Positions 26,358 through 35,345 of a DNA stretch of 64,000 nt are shown in pieces. The stretch is from Bacillus sp. BHET2 (GTDB lineage: Bacteria > Bacillota > Bacilli > Bacillales > Bacillaceae_B). Position 1 is the stretch's first letter; every line of letters begins with the position of its first letter. Made by a program: the position numbers and the translations under genes. The DNA lies in contig NZ_VCQN01000001.1 of assembly GCF_005938125.1 (NCBI RefSeq), forward strand, positions 1,674,001 through 1,738,000. The letters run 5' to 3'. The notes below the pieces were generated by a model, which ran no database searches, was not told the DNA's origin, and saw only the letters and a list, made by a program, of their open reading frames with translations.

Positions 26358-26393
26358 AAAAAACTGCTTGCGAACAAGACGTTCACAAGCAGT
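26355..26393 (-). terminator. Terminator of the YeeE/YedE gene
   Basis: ACTGCTTG-C-GAAC (26363-26375) pairs with GTTC-A-CAAGCAGT (26381-26393). The A-run at 26356-26363 gives the U-tract on the minus strand and overlaps the cotH stop. Confidence 0.75.
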
Positions 26394-26408
26394 AACACGT
26401 TCAATAAA

Positions 26409-27659
26409 CTAGCAAAAAGTATCCTTCGGTTTCGGTACTGACAATCCGAACAGCGGACGAAGATACAGAGCAAGGAACGTACCGGCAAGGGCCAGGATTC
26501 CCCAAATGTACCCGTGAAGGCTGAAGGAAGCGATCCCTCCGAAGTAAGCACCGATATTACAACCGAATGCCAAGCGGGCACCGTAACCCATCATCAGTCC
26601 ACCGATGACGGATGCTGTGGCATTTTTTCCGGTGATCTTATTTAAACGGAACAGCCCTCCTGCAGCAGATGCAAGGAACGCTCCAAGAATGACACCGACA
26701 TTCAAGACGGTTGTGGAATCAGCAAAAATCGATGCTTGAAGAGCTTGAGCATTCGCTCCAGACCAGTAGCCCCAACTTGCAACGTCGACTCCAAACACCC
26801 CGGCAACCTTGGAGCCCCAAAGAGCAAAGGCCGACGTGATTCCCCAAGGATTTCCTCTTGTCATAAGAGTGAGTGCATTTAACACAGCCAGGACGATCGC
26901 TGCAGTGAAAATTGGCCACGATCCACGGAAAATCCGCTTCCATCCTTTCGTTGAAGGAAGCGTCGCCATGCGGGGTGGATTCTTCTTCTTTTCGATTCGC
27001 AGCGTGATCCATGCTACCAATCCAAAGAATGCGATTGAAACGATCCATGCCCCGTAGTAACCTAATCCAGTAGAAGTTGCCAATGAAATAGGTTTAAAAG
27101 AAGGCAGTTCCTCGGTCCAAAATGGTAGATGATACGCACCAACTGTAGCCCCCACAATAAAGAATAATAGTGTGATGAACATTACAGAACGTCCACCACC
27201 TATCGCGTACAGGGTACCTGAAGCACATCCTCCTCCAAGTTGCATACCAACCCCGAATAAGAAAGCACCTACGATCAGGCTGACTCCGACTGGTGATACA
27301 TAACCCTCGGCTTCACCTCCGAAGAACGTGTAACCTGTGGCAAGGATGGGGGCAAACAGCGTTACGGCAATAGCAAGCATGAGCATATGCGAGCGCATTG
27401 CCTGTCCGTTTCCCACAGACATCACTCTCCGAAACGCAGACGTGAAGCCAAATCGTGCATGAAATAATGTATACCCTAACAGCAACCCAAGAACGAGTAA
27501 CACGAACTGGGAGATTTCTTGAGTGATAAGAAGATACAGGCCTAGAATAGCAGTGACGATGACCCCACCAGCCACAAATGAAGTCTCTGGTGAGTTCAAT
27601 TCGGTACTTTGTTTCTCTGGACCCTTTTGTTCATTGATAGGTTGAACATAGCCGGTCAT
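26409..27659 (-). CDS. YeeE/YedE family sulfur-compound transporter (TsuA-like)
   Basis: 416 residues with about ten membrane segments in two repeats. Each repeat carries the family Cys motif: MQLGGGCASGTLYAIGGG in the first and GARLAFGCNIGAYFGG in the second, with the HARFGFTSAFRRV loop. Family members such as TsuA pass thiosulfate through a Cys relay. The small TusA/TsuB partner often fused or adjacent is not seen here. The ATG at 27659 follows AAGGAGG. It is a single gene, convergent to cotH. Confidence 0.85.
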   Translation of the reverse strand: MTGYVQPINEQKGPEKQSTELNSPETSFVAGGVIVTAILGLYLLITQEISQFVLLVLGLLLGYTLFHARFGFTSAFRRVMSVGNGQAMRSHMLMLAIAVTLFAPILATGYTFFGGEAEGYVSPVGVSLIVGAFLFGVGMQLGGGCASGTLYAIGGGRSVMFITLLFFIVGATVGAYHLPFWTEELPSFKPISLATSTGLGYYGAWIVSIAFFGLVAWITLRIEKKKNPPRMATLPSTKGWKRIFRGSWPIFTAAIVLAVLNALTLMTRGNPWGITSAFALWGSKVAGVFGVDVASWGYWSGANAQALQASIFADSTTVLNVGVILGAFLASAAGGLFRLNKITGKNATASVIGGLMMGYGARLAFGCNIGAYFGGIASFSLHGYIWGILALAGTFLALYLRPLFGLSVPKPKDTFC

Positions 27660-27750
27660 TTTTAATCCTCCTTAACCTGATTGATTTGGTTGGAATTCAT
27701 TTTACAATCTTAATAGATTCAAAAACTCCTGTCAAAAAAAAGTTTCCATT

Positions 27751-27784
27751 TAAAAAAGCCACTTGAGGAATCTCAAGCGGCTTT
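27751..27784 (-). terminator. Terminator of the AEC transporter gene
   Basis: AAAGCC-A-CTTGAG (27755-27767) pairs with CTCAAG-C-GGCTTT, with an A-run (27752-27757) on the outside. Confidence 0.8.
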
Positions 27785-27787
27785 CGG

Positions 27788-28702
27788 TCATGAAACAAGT
27801 GCCAACATGATCGGAATCGTCACGATACTCAAAAGGGTCGTGACCAAAGTACTTGCCGACACTAAATCTGGTTCTGTATTGAATTGCAGGGAAAACATCG
27901 TCGTATTGGCAGCAGTCGGCATGCTGGCCAATATGATTAGGATCGAACCCAAAGTCGAGGAAATAGGCAGCAAGGAGACGATCGCTAATGCCAGGATGGG
28001 TGAAGCCACCATTCTCATGATCACAATAAATGATAATGCGCCACTCTCGACTTTCTTTCCTCCAAGCGTGGCAAGCTGCATCCCGAGAACCACCATGATC
28101 GTAGGAATCGTCGCTTGGGAGATCAAATCGATCGTTTGATTTAAAAATAATGGAACGTTGAGGTGCAATACCTGAAAGGCAAGTCCGATGAACGCTCCAT
28201 GCAAGATTGGCATTTTGGCGATCTTCATCCAGATTTCCTTCGACTCCCTCGCCTTATCACTTCCACTGATGGCATAATATAAGCCGATCGTATTCATAAG
28301 GAATGATTGGATGACCATCATGATGACCGCGTAACGAAAGCCGAGCTCTCCGAACCCAAATAGGATGATGGGAACGCCATAATTGCCTGAATTCATAAAA
28401 ACTCCTGAAAGGATCATCGCCGAAACTTTCGGTTTCGAATAGTTTCTGAACTTAGCCACGATTTTAATCGAAACAATCAAAATGAGGCACAGAGCGATAC
28501 AAAAAAGAAAAATATAAAGGTAATCCATATTCAGTTCGTTCTCGTAAAAGGTTTTGAATGCGAGAAATGGATACATTAAATATATGGCCATCTTCGAAAT
28601 CGAATTGATCTCGAATCCAAGTTTTTTCTGACCGATATATCCAACAGCAAACACAAGTAATGCAGGTAGTACAATCAATATTACATCCAACTTTGTCACC
28701 AC
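27788..28702 (-). CDS. AEC (auxin efflux carrier) family transporter
   Basis: 304 residues, ten predicted membrane segments, with GVFMNSGNYGVPIILFGFGE in the first half and the matching LASMPTAANTTMFSLQFN in the second. AEC proteins in Firmicutes include malate/citrate carriers such as MleP-type. It follows the 2-hydroxycarboxylate transporter gene, which supports an organic acid substrate. The called start is GTG at 28702; the ribosome site is weak (GGTGA further in), so the true start may be a few codons inside. It is separated from maeN by a hairpin. Confidence 0.8.
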   Translation of the reverse strand: MVTKLDVILIVLPALLVFAVGYIGQKKLGFEINSISKMAIYLMYPFLAFKTFYENELNMDYLYIFLFCIALCLILIVSIKIVAKFRNYSKPKVSAMILSGVFMNSGNYGVPIILFGFGELGFRYAVIMMVIQSFLMNTIGLYYAISGSDKARESKEIWMKIAKMPILHGAFIGLAFQVLHLNVPLFLNQTIDLISQATIPTIMVVLGMQLATLGGKKVESGALSFIVIMRMVASPILALAIVSLLPISSTLGSILIILASMPTAANTTMFSLQFNTEPDLVSASTLVTTLLSIVTIPIMLALVS

Positions 28703-28722
28703 AATCTATTAAAATGAAAGAT

Positions 28723-28747
28723 AGGCTTGACTATGAGAGCCAAGCCT
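28723..28747 (-). terminator. Hairpin after maeN
   Basis: AGGCTTG (28723-28729) and CAAGCCT (28741-28747) with partial inner pairing. The U-tract is poor, so some read-through into the AEC gene is likely. Confidence 0.5.
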
Positions 28748-28760
28748 CAGTGTACCATAT

Positions 28761-30083
28761 TTATAACAACGGGATTATCAATCCGGCTAACAGCAGGATC
28801 AACGCTCCACCAAGTCGGGAAGAAATTTGAGCGAATGGCATAAGCTCCATACGTTTCGATGCTGACAGCACAGCAACATCTCCTGTTCCTCCCATATTCG
28901 CCATACATAAACCAGCTGTAATGGCTGCTTCAATCGGATAAAAACCAACGACCTTCCCCAGAATCGCAGCACCGATGATCGCACCTAACACCACTCCGAA
29001 AACAGTCAGGATGTATTGCAGGGTTAATGCTTCAAGAACTGTGTTTAAATCAGTATAAGCGACACCGATTCCAAATAGTAAAGCGAATGTCCAGTTACTC
29101 GCTACAAACTGATACCACTGACTTGCTCCTTCCACTACATTTTGAGGGATGATATTTGTAATTTTCGCTGCAGCCACGAGTATGATCATAATCGCATATG
29201 GATGCAAGGGAAGGACAGAACCCAGTAATGTCCCCACTGTAAAGAACGTCAGTGCAGCAAGTAACCCCACTCCCATCTTTTCAATGTTATACGTTTGTTT
29301 CGTTTTTTCATAGGTGAATCCTTTCATCAACTGCCCATTCCCACTGAGGGAAGGTACTTTCTTTCCGATAATATCCAGTACCGATGCTAAAATGATTGCA
29401 AACACATTCCCAAGTGCCAAAGCCGGTACCAGCATAGAAATATAATAGCTTGGGTCATTCCCCATCATTTCAGAATAAATTTGACTCATCGGAACAGCTC
29501 CTGCTCCCATTCCGCCACCCATAATCGGCATAGTGATCACAAGAATGGCTTCCCGCAGCGTAAAACCGACCAGGGAACCGAAAATCCCTGCCACAATCAC
29601 TGCTCCAGCCACTGCTCCTAAAATCGGCAGGAAGTAACGTAGCCCGACTTTGACCAACACCTTCGAATTCATTCCAAGAATACTTCCCGTAATTAAAGCG
29701 GCAATGTAAAAGTTCAAAAAACCTCCTGACTTCATAAAGTCTGTCATGGACGTAACCGTCGTTTCTGGCAATAAACCTGCATACACCATATAAGCGGATC
29801 CGAAAATTGCAATGATCGCTCCCCCGCCCAGGAATGTTTTCACGATGGGGGTACGATCCCCTATCCATCCAAATGCTTCCCCGAGAACCATCATCACAAG
29901 GAGACTTCCTATCATTCCACCTGGAAGATTTCCCGTATACATGCTTACAAGGGTAACTCCCCCAAAGACTAAGAACCAAAGGATCGGTACATTAAAAATT
30001 TGAAGCGACTTATCTTTAGTGGTGCTAAGATTTTCTTTTGCTTTCTCATTTTTATACGAAAGTGTTGGTGCTGCTTGTCCCAT
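28761..30083 (-). CDS. maeN: 2-hydroxycarboxylate transporter (Na+/malate symporter MaeN type)
   Basis: 440 residues, about eleven membrane segments. The two GGxG loops of the 2HCT family are present: MGGGMGAGAVPMSQIYSEM and AGLCMANMGGTGDVAVLSA. It should take up malate (possibly citrate) with sodium. The N-terminal polar ~25 residues are cytosolic. The ATG at 30083 follows AAAGGGGATGGG. The MalK/MalR pair is encoded directly upstream, as expected for substrate-induced control; B. subtilis maeN is controlled by MalK-MalR. Confidence 0.88.
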   Translation of the reverse strand: MGQAAPTLSYKNEKAKENLSTTKDKSLQIFNVPILWFLVFGGVTLVSMYTGNLPGGMIGSLLVMMVLGEAFGWIGDRTPIVKTFLGGGAIIAIFGSAYMVYAGLLPETTVTSMTDFMKSGGFLNFYIAALITGSILGMNSKVLVKVGLRYFLPILGAVAGAVIVAGIFGSLVGFTLREAILVITMPIMGGGMGAGAVPMSQIYSEMMGNDPSYYISMLVPALALGNVFAIILASVLDIIGKKVPSLSGNGQLMKGFTYEKTKQTYNIEKMGVGLLAALTFFTVGTLLGSVLPLHPYAIMIILVAAAKITNIIPQNVVEGASQWYQFVASNWTFALLFGIGVAYTDLNTVLEALTLQYILTVFGVVLGAIIGAAILGKVVGFYPIEAAITAGLCMANMGGTGDVAVLSASKRMELMPFAQISSRLGGALILLLAGLIIPLL

Positions 30084-30188
30084 TCTCCCATCCCCTTTTT
30101 ATGAAACTTAATTGTTGTGTTGTGCTTTGTTTCAAGAAATTATTCTTATCGGCTCCCTACATAATCGTTTACAACATAAACCTATTTT

Positions 30189-30203
30189 ATGAAAGCGCTT
30201 TAT
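30189..30203 (-). promoter_or_regulatory. Candidate cre site upstream of maeN
   Basis: ATGAAAGCGCTTTAT matches the catabolite-response consensus WTGNAANCGNWNNCW at all but one fixed position. CcpA control of a malate transporter is plausible. Confidence 0.4.
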
Positions 30204-30204
30204 T

Positions 30205-30223
30205 GTTTCATAGATTATGAAAC
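30205..30223 (-). promoter_or_regulatory. GTTTCATA palindrome upstream of maeN, candidate MalR site
   Basis: GTTTCATA-GAT-TATGAAAC is a perfect 8-3-8 inverted repeat. Further half sites TATGAAAC (30100-30107) and GTTTCA (30129-30134) lie nearer the start codon. Confidence 0.4.
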
Positions 30224-30249
30224 TATTGTTTGATTATTGAAATTAAAAA

Positions 30250-30270
30250 AAGCAGCCTGCTTAGCTGCTT
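30250..30270 (-). terminator. Hairpin at the end of malR
   Basis: AAGCAGC (30250-30256), loop, GCTGCTT (30264-30270), with an A-run at 30245-30251. It overlaps the malR stop codon. Confidence 0.65.
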
Positions 30271-30979
30271 ATAAATAACGTTGAAGTCGTGGGCTATTCC
30301 GTTTATTCAATGTATACTGATAGACTGGCCTTCCGATTCCATAGTTCAAGGTTTCCTCCACCACTCCGATGTCTTTCAGAAACCTAAGGTATTTTCTGAT
30401 CGATACTCGGGATATGGATGTTACTCCGGAAATATCATCCGTCGAAAACGATTCTTCTCCAAAACTTTCAATCTCGTCGAAAATGGACGATAGCGTACTG
30501 ATCGTCAAGCCCTTTGGGAGAGGGACTTTCTCTTCGTTTTTTTGCCCATTTTTCTGTAAAAGTATATCCAACTCCCTTTGATCGATGGTCGTTTGCTTTT
30601 GCAACATTTTGTTACTCTTTCGATAAGAAATCAGTGCTTTCTTAAATCGTTCAAATTCAAATGGTTTAATTAAATAGTCCACAACTCCCATCCGGAGGGC
30701 ATGTTGGATATTTTCGACTTCTGATGCAGCCGTGATGAGGATGACGTCGATCTTCCTCTGCTCCTTACGTATAAGTGTCAGAAGGTCTAATCCTGTCCTC
30801 CTCCCCGGCATATACACGTCCAAAAGAATGAGGTCGATTTTATATTCAGTTAGTTTTCCGACTGCATCTTCAAAGGAATTAGAAATTCCGATTAAATGAA
30901 ACCCTATGATTTCTTCCAGATACATCTGATTTAACTGTGCAACCATTGGGTCGTCTTCTACAATCAATACATTAATCAC
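30269..30979 (-). CDS. malR: Response regulator of the CitB/DctR family (MalR)
   Basis: 236 residues. The receiver domain has acidic pair near 9-10, phospho-acceptor Asp in LILLDVYMPG (~54), Thr/Ala in ITAAS and Lys in YLIKPFEF. The C-terminal part (~165-225) is a winged HTH (SSVSRVSIRKYLRFLKDIGVVEE-like). It should activate maeN when phosphorylated by MalK. The start is GTG at 30979, overlapping the kinase stop (GTGA). A GGTGG ribosome site is present. Confidence 0.88.
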   Translation of the reverse strand: MINVLIVEDDPMVAQLNQMYLEEIIGFHLIGISNSFEDAVGKLTEYKIDLILLDVYMPGRRTGLDLLTLIRKEQRKIDVILITAASEVENIQHALRMGVVDYLIKPFEFERFKKALISYRKSNKMLQKQTTIDQRELDILLQKNGQKNEEKVPLPKGLTISTLSSIFDEIESFGEESFSTDDISGVTSISRVSIRKYLRFLKDIGVVEETLNYGIGRPVYQYTLNKRNSPRLQRYL

Positions 30980-32574
30980 TCATTTTCCACCGCCTTATAG
31001 AAAGCCTGAACGATCATAGTCGTCCCCGATCCTTCCTTTGATTCAACATGCATGGTCCCGTTCAGTTTTTCCAGACTCTCCTTTACCAAGAAGAGACCGT
31101 AGCCTCTTCCTTCACCCTTGGAGGAGTATCCTTTCATGAAAATGTCTCCCATCATATCTTCTTCCATTCCCTTCCCTGTATCAGTCACGACAATTATCAA
31201 GTGATCGTCCTGGTAGGAAAACTCCACCAACACTTCCTTCTCAGCACGATCTGTTGTAGCTTCAATACTATTATCCAACAAGTTTCCGATGACGGTTATC
31301 AGTTCATGTGTAATAGAAGGATCTCTTGGTTCCGGGATATAGTCGTTACATTCAATGGTCACTGTAACGTTCATCTCCCTCGCATAACTTAATTTCCCCA
31401 TAATAAAACCAGCCAGGGCAGGGTCTTTCAATTTTGACGTCACCATGCTCACTTCATCGAGACGGAAGGAAACAATCTCTTTCACATACCGATCTAAATG
31501 ACTGTAATCCTTCATCTTCACTAATCCCAAAATCACATGCAACTTATTCATAAATTCATGTGATTGTGCACGGAGCGCTTCTGCATAGGATTTCACACCT
31601 GTTAACTGCTCTGCCAATTGATTCACTTCCGTCTTATCACGGAACGTGGAGATCGCTCCCACCACTTCATCATTAACAATCAGCGGAACCCGGTTAACAA
31701 GTATCGAGATCCCATTGATTACCTGTTCCTCATCAAGCTCCGGTTTCCCCGTTTTGATTACCCGTTCGAGCCTGGTGTGGGGCATGTATTCTTTAATTGC
31801 CATCCCGATTGGATCTGCGGAGAGCCCTGCTTTATTGAAAATCTTCAAGGCAGACTTATTCACCAACGAGATGGTCGTGTCCTTGTTCACAGCAACCACC
31901 CCTTCATGAACCGACTGCAGCATTGTGTTCCGCTCTTCCAAAATTTTCGCAATCGCAATCGGCTCAAGCCCAAATAATATCTTTTTTATGTATCTGGCTA
32001 TAATGATTGCTCCAATGATTCCTACAAATAGTCCAATAGCCGACCCTAATAAAATGTTGGAATGACTTTGATCTAGCGCTTCCTCCACACTATTTAGGGA
32101 AATCCCTACAGACACCGCTCCGATCTGCTGACTTTGTTCGTTATAAACCGGAGAAAAAGCCCGGACCGATTTCCCCAGTGTCCCTTCGGAAATGGATAAG
32201 CTTTCTTTCCCATCCAGGACGTCCTTCTCATCCCCACCAACAAAATGCTTGCCAATCCGGTCGAGAGCAGGATGAGATTTGCGTATCCCATCCATATCCA
32301 TGACCACCACAAACAGAACCTCAGCTGATTCCTGGATTTCCATTGCATATTCTTGAATGTCGGCTTCATTCTTCTCATTCTCCAATCCACTCTTCACAAT
32401 GGTGGAATGTGCCACAGTTCTAGACACTATCTTCGCTTTTTCTTCAATGTTTGCCTCGATGTTATCATTAATGGTCCTTGAAATGAGTATATCGGTCATG
32501 ACAAGAGAAATGAGTACAACGACACAGACGAAGAGAATGATGATGGTACTTAGATTAAACTGCTTCATTTTCAC
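30976..32574 (-). CDS. malK: DcuS/CitA-type sensor histidine kinase (MalK)
   Basis: About 532 residues from GTG 32574 (GGAG eight bases before). Two membrane segments (~8-30 and ~170-195) enclose an extracellular PAS-like sensor with the FVVVMDMDGIRKSHP block that binds C4-dicarboxylates in this family. A cytosolic PAS follows, then the phospho-His region SHEFMNKLHVILGLVKM, and an HATPase with DNSIEAT (N box), DTGKGM and GEGRGYGLFLVKES. Together with MalR it should sense external malate and switch on maeN. Start alternatives are the GTG at 32583 and the ATG at 32568. Confidence 0.88.
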   Translation of the reverse strand: MKMKQFNLSTIIILFVCVVVLISLVMTDILISRTINDNIEANIEEKAKIVSRTVAHSTIVKSGLENEKNEADIQEYAMEIQESAEVLFVVVMDMDGIRKSHPALDRIGKHFVGGDEKDVLDGKESLSISEGTLGKSVRAFSPVYNEQSQQIGAVSVGISLNSVEEALDQSHSNILLGSAIGLFVGIIGAIIIARYIKKILFGLEPIAIAKILEERNTMLQSVHEGVVAVNKDTTISLVNKSALKIFNKAGLSADPIGMAIKEYMPHTRLERVIKTGKPELDEEQVINGISILVNRVPLIVNDEVVGAISTFRDKTEVNQLAEQLTGVKSYAEALRAQSHEFMNKLHVILGLVKMKDYSHLDRYVKEIVSFRLDEVSMVTSKLKDPALAGFIMGKLSYAREMNVTVTIECNDYIPEPRDPSITHELITVIGNLLDNSIEATTDRAEKEVLVEFSYQDDHLIIVVTDTGKGMEEDMMGDIFMKGYSSKGEGRGYGLFLVKESLEKLNGTMHVESKEGSGTTMIVQAFYKAVENE

Positions 32575-32640
32575 AGGATCCACTCCAGTACAGGTTTGGT
32601 ATGTTTATTTTACATGAAATTTGTTAATTAAAAAGGCATA

Positions 32641-32668
32641 AAAAAAGGAGGATCCTTATTGGAACCTC
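32641..32668 (-). terminator. Terminator of the DUF4440-like gene
   Basis: GAGG-A-TCC (32648-32655), loop TTATT, GGA-A-CCTC (32661-32668), with the A-run at 32641-32646 as U-tract. Confidence 0.65.
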
Positions 32669-32674
32669 TGCTGA

Positions 32675-33043
32675 TTAATTTTTTTCTAATGTGGTGATGG
32701 TACCCTGATGGAAAAATATTTGCCAACTTCCATTGACTTCTTTCCATATGGAACTGCGCAAAGTGTTCTGTTGTCTTGTAGAATCCTTCAGGCGATAGGT
32801 AGCGAGAACAATATCTTCGGCTAAATGCTCGATCTTAAAATCATAGAGATGAAATTCTCTGTCGCTGAGACCGCCTTCTCCCAGGCAATCTCCCCTCACC
32901 CATACATTCCCCGAACTTCCAAATTCGAAAAACTCTTCTGCTAATAGCTTGTCTAAATGGATAGGGTCAGTACGAATTTCAGGATCGAGAAGGGTTTCTT
33001 CAAGAATTTGAATATGTTCTTTTAGCGATTGATGATTTCTCAT
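32675..33043 (-). CDS. Small NTF2-like (DUF4440) protein
   Basis: 122 residues from ATG 33043, with GGAG before it. The pattern ILEETLLDPEIR...LDKLLAEEFFEFGSSG, LYDFKIEHLAEDIVLATYRL and SIWKEVNGSWQIFFHQGT is typical of the cone-shaped NTF2 fold in DUF4440. No catalytic residues can be assigned. The neighbour is a medium-chain dehydrogenase gene, but there is no evidence for a common task. Confidence 0.75.
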   Translation of the reverse strand: MRNHQSLKEHIQILEETLLDPEIRTDPIHLDKLLAEEFFEFGSSGNVWVRGDCLGEGGLSDREFHLYDFKIEHLAEDIVLATYRLKDSTRQQNTLRSSIWKEVNGSWQIFFHQGTITTLEKN

Positions 33044-33102
33044 GCTTTCATCTCCAGACAATGGAAAAGTTATTTTCTACTTTGCTGATTTTAGTTACCG
33101 GT

Positions 33103-34032
33103 TCAATACTCTACCAAAACCTTTACAGGATGTAACCTGCCTTTGCTCAAATCATCAAAACATTCCACGAGATCTTGAGAAGTTATCACTTCCTCAAATA
33201 ATCGCTTTAACCCTGAATCCTTCCCTTTGATTTGATCAAAATACCATTTAGAATGCCTATCATAATCCCAGCCATCGCTGGAACCTATGACTTTAAGTTC
33301 TTTACGAAAAAATCCAGGCTGTAATTGAAACGATTCCTTATTCCCGTCGGATAAAATACAGATTTCACCCTCATATTTGAGTGACTCTTGAAGTGTATTG
33401 AATGCACCATTAAAACCTGAACATTCGAATCCATAATCATAGATGTCGATTGGACATTCACCCACATGTTTATAGACTGTTTCCGCACCTAGATCCATGG
33501 CCAATCCGCCTCTAAAGGTATTGGGTTCACTCACTTCAATGTACTTCACATTCATATACTCTTTCAAGAAATAAATGGTCAAGAGTCCCATCGTTCCAGC
33601 ACCCGTAACAAGTACTCTATCGTCTTCTTTCGGATTCAATTTTAATACTCCTTTTGCTGAATCACAGGACAAAATCACGAGCAACGCGTCTGCATGATGA
33701 ATATCATTCGGAACAAAAATCGCTTTATTCTCATTCACAATCCCATAATCCTTATGCCCATAAAAGGCAACGACCCTGTCACCAATCGTGAATTGCTCCA
33801 CCTCATCGCCAACACCGATAACTTCCCCATAACTTTCATAACCGGTTTCTTTCGGATAGGAAGGGGAGCGTTCTGTGACGTCACGTTCATCGTATTGAGG
33901 AAGCTCCGCCCCGATGCTGATCGCACCTGCAATGGTTTTGATCAAGACTTCATCTTTTTTAAGGGCGGGGAGCGTATGAGTTGTCCACTCCAATTTCTTT
34001 TTTGCCGTTAATACAAGTGAATGCTGTTTCAT
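33103..34032 (-). CDS. Medium-chain (alcohol dehydrogenase-like) oxidoreductase
   Basis: 309 residues, shorter than classic alcohol dehydrogenases (~340-350). The GroES-like part runs to ~130 and the Rossmann part has VLVTGAGTMGLLTIYFL (~140-156). The structural-zinc cysteine cluster is missing, and the usual catalytic Cys-His-Glu set is not clear, although GYESYGEVIGVGDEVEQFTIGDRVV follows the family. It may be a zinc-free reductase or a sugar-alcohol dehydrogenase relative. The ATG at 34032 follows AAAGGA. The substrate is unknown. Confidence 0.75.
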   Translation of the reverse strand: MKQHSLVLTAKKKLEWTTHTLPALKKDEVLIKTIAGAISIGAELPQYDERDVTERSPSYPKETGYESYGEVIGVGDEVEQFTIGDRVVAFYGHKDYGIVNENKAIFVPNDIHHADALLVILSCDSAKGVLKLNPKEDDRVLVTGAGTMGLLTIYFLKEYMNVKYIEVSEPNTFRGGLAMDLGAETVYKHVGECPIDIYDYGFECSGFNGAFNTLQESLKYEGEICILSDGNKESFQLQPGFFRKELKVIGSSDGWDYDRHSKWYFDQIKGKDSGLKRLFEEVITSQDLVECFDDLSKGRLHPVKVLVEY

Positions 34033-34095
34033 TTTGGTATCCTTTCATCTTTAGAGATCTTCTCTAATTACCTTATTGATTATCATTTTCCTGCC

Positions 34096-34863
34096 TTATA
34101 TTATTCGGAACAGAGTTTCATCCAATGAAACTCTTGCACTCTCTTCTATTACGTTCAAAAAGAGTTCTCTCAGCCGGTCAGATGCGGCAAATAACTCTTC
34201 TATATTCATTTCACCTGGGTAAGTACTAAGGAATTCTTGGATGAACTCAGGACTCAAGGTTTCATACGCCTTAAATTGGTGAAGCTTTTTATTTTCATTC
34301 ATTGCTTGAACAAGTAATGTAATTCCCCTCATTTCCTCAAGCATCTTCAGGGCATAAATTACATTGTTGCGCTTCAATTCAGTATGTAATTTTCTCATGC
34401 TATAAAAAAACTCGAAGGATAAATCATTGCTATCATTATATTTGTTTAGGTTGGTAGTAAAACGCTCATGTTCATGTTTCATCTTCTCATGAACTTTCCC
34501 TGACTTATCAACTACTACCTTCCATAGCGGAGACTTTACAGATAATTGCTCCGTTGGAAGAATTGATGCATTGAACTCCAATCCATTCTCCATGAATGCT
34601 ATTACTAGATAGATATTTTCCCTGAGTTGTAAATCCTTTATATATACTGAATGGAATGAAGAGAAACACTCATGGACAAACTCCTTTGTTTTTTCTACAT
34701 TTTCTTCATTTGAAGTTGATATCATGAGGTCTATGTCTGAAAACTCATCCTTATATCCTATCACTCCGGAACCTAACTGAACGATTCCCTCAATCAGTTC
34801 TGATGTCTTTATTGATTCGATTGCCTTTTTAAATGTCAATGCTCTCTCTTCTCGCGTATACAT
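34096..34863 (-). CDS. Nucleotidyltransferase-domain protein
   Basis: 255 residues. The N-terminal part has GSGVIGYKDEFSDIDLMIST, the G-S/G-x-SDxD motif of the polymerase-beta-like nucleotidyltransferases, with a later hydrophobic strand carrying the third acidic position. The rest is helical, as in aminoglycoside adenylyltransferase relatives. It could modify a small molecule, an antibiotic or a tRNA-like substrate; nothing here decides. ATG 34863 follows GAGGTGAT. Upstream lies MITE-like copy B. Confidence 0.7.
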   Translation of the reverse strand: MYTREERALTFKKAIESIKTSELIEGIVQLGSGVIGYKDEFSDIDLMISTSNEENVEKTKEFVHECFSSFHSVYIKDLQLRENIYLVIAFMENGLEFNASILPTEQLSVKSPLWKVVVDKSGKVHEKMKHEHERFTTNLNKYNDSNDLSFEFFYSMRKLHTELKRNNVIYALKMLEEMRGITLLVQAMNENKKLHQFKAYETLSPEFIQEFLSTYPGEMNIEELFAASDRLRELFLNVIEESARVSLDETLFRII

Positions 34864-34992
34864 ATGATCACCTCAATATGATAGTAGGACAGTTTTCTCC
34901 TAACCACAATTATTCCAAATTAATGTAAATAACTCAATATTAATTTGCATTATTAATAAGCCTGTCCAGTAATGATTTTAAAGAAAAAAATG

Positions 34993-35332
34993 GAGGCTGG
35001 GACATAACCAAATCAATATAATCGAAAAACGAACAATCAGGATATAAGACCCTGTGAGGGCTTCTTGTGACACCGCTGTTGATTTCCGTGCAAGACTTCG
35101 CTTTCCTCGGGGCGGAAGGCGAGCCTCCTCGTCGCTGACGCTCCTGCGGGGTCTCACCTATTCCGCTTTTCCCGCAGGAGTCTTCGTCTTGCACTCCAAT
35201 CAACAGCTGGAATTAGCTCCATACATCGATCGTGCTTTCAAAATAAAAAATCCGAACGAATTCGCGTTTCATCAAAGAATCTCGAATATCGCTCGGATTT
35301 CCCCTTATCTCGAAGACTTTTGTCCCAGCCTC
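34993..35332. repeat. MITE-like terminator element, copy B (340 bp)
   Basis: Ends GAGGCTGGGACATAA and TTTTGTCCCAGCCTC are perfect inverted repeats over at least 12 bp. Inside, GTGCAAGAC and GTCTTGCAC frame a GC-rich palindrome, and AAAATCCGA../..TCGGATTT forms the right hairpin. The right end is 13 bp beyond the enoyl-CoA hydratase stop at 35346. The remaining part of the gap (34864-34992) shows no feature. Confidence 0.85.
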
Positions 35333-35345
35333 TTGCTATTCTATA

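Noticed and set aside
34940-35203. 87-codon minus-strand frame, repeated as an 81-codon frame at 41322-41567
   Set aside because: Both lie inside the MITE-like elements, have no ribosome site and reflect only the GC-rich palindrome. They are often annotated as hypothetical proteins but are repeat DNA.
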